64,000 nucleotides of DNA from Algoriphagus aestuarii. GTDB taxonomy: Bacteria > Bacteroidota > Bacteroidia > Cytophagales > Cyclobacteriaceae. The position numbers and the translations under genes were made by a program. The notes under the pieces were generated by a model. That model was not told the DNA's origin. It ran no database searches and worked only from the letters and a program-made list of their open reading frames with translations. Of this stretch, positions 62,438-64,000 are shown in pieces. The DNA is taken from assembly GCA_017051695.1 (NCBI GenBank), contig JAFIDK010000003.1:103426-167425 (forward strand), written 5' to 3'. Within the stretch, counting starts at the first letter, position 1; every line of letters begins with the position of its first letter.

Positions 62438-63451
62438 ATGAATGACCAAAGGATTTCTTTTTCGAAACTGGTAAATACACTTGAAAACATCCTATTGAAG
62501 TATGGGGTTGCATCCGAAAAAGCCAAAAAGTGCGCCTTTTTATTTGCCAAAACGGATCTAGATGGTGTTCGCTCACATGGGATTAATCGTTTTCCTTTAT
62601 TTCTTGAATTCATCCGGAAAGGGATTGTGGATCCTACTGCAGAACCAAGGCAGGAAAGTAGTTTTGGGGTTTTTGAACGATGGGATGGTCAAGGTGGTCC
62701 AGGGAATTTGAATGCTTCATTTGCAATGGAAAGAGCCATCGCTAATTCAGAAATTTTTGGAATTGGCTGTGTGGCATTAAAAAATACAAATCACTGGATG
62801 AGAGGGGGGAATTTTGGATGGCAGGCAGTAGATTCTGGTAAAATTGGAATCTGTTTTACTAATACCAAACCCAATATGCCGGCTTGGGGAGGTAGCCAAC
62901 CAAAGCTTGGGAATAACCCTTTGATCATAGCAATTCCCCGAAAAAGTGGCCCCGTTGTTTTAGATATGGCTATGTCCCAATTTGCTTATGGGAAGTTGGC
63001 AAACTATGCCAGAGCAGGAAAAAATGCGCCATTTGCCGCCGGATTCAACCAAGATGGAATTTTGACGCAGGAACCTCAGACGATCATAGAGAATGAACTG
63101 GCCTTACCTGCTGGTATGTGGAAAGGAGCCGGACTATCTTTGGTTCTGGACATGCTTGCAGCGGTACTTTCGGGTGGTGATAGCACCCATGAAGTCAATA
63201 AGGCTGGAGCTGAAACCCGACTTTCGCAAGTTTTTATAAGCATGGATCCGATTAAGTTGCAACTGGATGATTGGCTGAATGAGAAATGTGACGATATCAT
63301 TCAGGATTTGAAAAGCTCAAGGGTTTTTGAAGGGAAGCAGGTTTTGTATCCCGGAGAAAATGTGATGATCACTCGCCAGGAAAATCTTGAAATGGGAATT
63401 CCTGTGGATGGATCAATTTGGAATCAGATTTTAAAAGAATTGGAAAAATGA
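62438..63451 (+). CDS. YiaK/Ldh-family NAD(P)H oxidoreductase
   Basis: 337 aa, family of malate/L-lactate dehydrogenase 2-like enzymes. Motifs: CAFLFAKTDLDGVRSHGINRFPLFLEFI with the catalytic His, GGPGNLNASFAM, ALKNTNHWMRGGNFGWQAVDSGKIGICFTNTKPNMPAWGG, and LDMAMSQFAYGK. Close to 3-dehydro-L-gulonate 2-dehydrogenase (YiaK). In a uronate locus it probably reduces a keto-acid such as a KduI/KduD-route intermediate or a related keto-gulonate. Overlaps the next gene by 4 bases. Confidence 0.85.
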   Translation: MNDQRISFSKLVNTLENILLKYGVASEKAKKCAFLFAKTDLDGVRSHGINRFPLFLEFIRKGIVDPTAEPRQESSFGVFERWDGQGGPGNLNASFAMERAIANSEIFGIGCVALKNTNHWMRGGNFGWQAVDSGKIGICFTNTKPNMPAWGGSQPKLGNNPLIIAIPRKSGPVVLDMAMSQFAYGKLANYARAGKNAPFAAGFNQDGILTQEPQTIIENELALPAGMWKGAGLSLVLDMLAAVLSGGDSTHEVNKAGAETRLSQVFISMDPIKLQLDDWLNEKCDDIIQDLKSSRVFEGKQVLYPGENVMITRQENLEMGIPVDGSIWNQILKELEK

Positions 63452-64000
63452 AACAATACGGAATAGGAATCATCGGAACAGGTTCCATCGCTTTAAAGCA
63501 TGCACAGGCTATTTCAGAATTGAAACTTGCCACATTGGTTGGGCTTTATAACCCTAATTCAAAAAGTGCTGAGTCAGCAAAAAACAGATTTGAGGAGCCG
63601 GTCTTTACTGATTTGGATGAGTTTCTGAAAATCCCTGGATTGGATGTGGTGTGTATCTGTACTCCAAGTGGAATGCATTTGGAACCCAGTCTAGCGGCTT
63701 CCAAGGCTGGAAAACACATTTTGGTGGAAAAACCTATCGAAGTCAATCTGGAAAGAACAGATCAGCTTTTGGCAAGTTGTGAGGAAAACCAGGTACAGCT
63801 TGCAGTGATTTTTCAGAATAGGTTTTCTGAAGATTATATCAAGTTAAAAAAAGCGGTAGCTCAAGGGGTTTTTGGTCGGTTGCTGATGGGAAATGCCTAT
63901 GTGAACTGGTTTAGAGATGATGCATACTATGGCACTAGTAAATGGAAAGGAACTTTAAAAGGCGATGGTGGAGGAGCTTTGATCAATCAGGGTATTCATA
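63448..64000 (+). CDS. Gfo/Idh/MocA-family oxidoreductase, partial
   Basis: Cut by the window end after 184 codons. Translation from ATG 63448 begins MKQYGIGIIGTGSIALKHAQ, followed by VCICTPSGMHLEPSLAASKAGKHILVEKPI (EKP catalytic Lys) and FQNRFSEDYIKLKKAV, then GDGGGALINQGIH. NAD-dependent sugar or uronate dehydrogenase. It starts within the stop codon of the YiaK-like gene (ATGA), so the two are coupled and likely work on the same metabolite. Confidence 0.88.
   Translation, partial: MKQYGIGIIGTGSIALKHAQAISELKLATLVGLYNPNSKSAESAKNRFEEPVFTDLDEFLKIPGLDVVCICTPSGMHLEPSLAASKAGKHILVEKPIEVNLERTDQLLASCEENQVQLAVIFQNRFSEDYIKLKKAVAQGVFGRLLMGNAYVNWFRDDAYYGTSKWKGTLKGDGGGALINQGIH

Noticed and set aside
1-64000. 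CRISPR arrays, tRNA, rRNA, prophage or IS elements
   Set aside because: No regularly spaced repeats, cloverleaf-like segments, transposase motifs or phage genes were found in the intergenic sequence or the translated frames.
35379-64000. Hybrid two-component or ECF/anti-sigma regulator for the SusCD pair
   Set aside because: No such gene is present in the visible part and the SusC has no N-terminal STN domain; the LacI-family gene is the only regulator.

Overview
The window reads as a chromosomal segment of a Bacteroidota bacterium, most likely a marine or soil Cytophagales member close to Algoriphagus/Cyclobacteriaceae (an inference from gene content, not a database match). Supporting signs are SusC/SusD pairs, many lipoproteins with a Cys lipobox, LytTR and PhoB/PhoR-type regulators, DUF349 and DUF1684 proteins, and promoter elements of the Bacteroidota type (-7 TAnnTTTG, -33 TTG). 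No tRNA, rRNA, CRISPR array, prophage or intact transposase was recognised.

Region 1 (1-14.1 kb) is mostly housekeeping: a lipoprotein, a PhoB/PhoR-like two-component pair, a DUF3108 protein, recA, a MacB/FtsX-type permease, queA, ispD, a LiaF-like membrane protein with a LytS/LytTR pair, a DUF2795 protein, a DUF349 protein and ettA. Several genes end in clear intrinsic terminators.

Region 2 (14.1-27.9 kb) is accessory and looser. It holds small secreted proteins, an unannotated 39-residue membrane protein, a putative effector/toxin with an eCIS-type N-terminal motif, a pair of envelope proteins, a decayed toxin-antitoxin island (intact Phd/YefM-type antitoxin with a palindromic operator, a YoeB/Txe-type toxin broken by a stop codon, and a frameshifted HigA-type antitoxin remnant) next to a duplicated scrap of the neighbouring phosphoesterase gene, and several intergenic repeat families.

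Region 3 (28-35.4 kb) is housekeeping again: rpsT, radC, a DUF1684 protein, pheT, a coiled-coil protein, zapA, rny and an MtfA-like peptidase. A long imperfect palindrome lies behind rny.

Region 4 (35.4-64 kb, running off the edge) is a large pectin utilisation locus. A minus-strand group kduI-kduD-lacI-uxaC-uxaB handles galacturonate and unsaturated uronate inside the cell. A divergent plus-strand run of 14 genes (the last one cut) encodes DUF4861, GH105, two CE8 pectin methylesterases (one fused to an alpha/beta hydrolase), GH43, GH28, two CE12-like acetylesterases, SusC, SusD, a DUF5123-like surface lipoprotein, two PL1 pectate lyases, a VOC protein, a YiaK-like dehydrogenase and a Gfo/Idh/MocA oxidoreductase. 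Esterases strip methyl and acetyl groups, PL1 and GH28 cut the homogalacturonan backbone, SusCD imports oligomers, GH105 removes the unsaturated end sugar, and KduI/KduD plus UxaC/UxaB carry the monomers on. Six copies of a near-palindromic site (GCAATCGATTGC and variants) in the kduI/DUF4861 divergent region and upstream of susC are the likely operators of the LacI-family repressor encoded within the locus.
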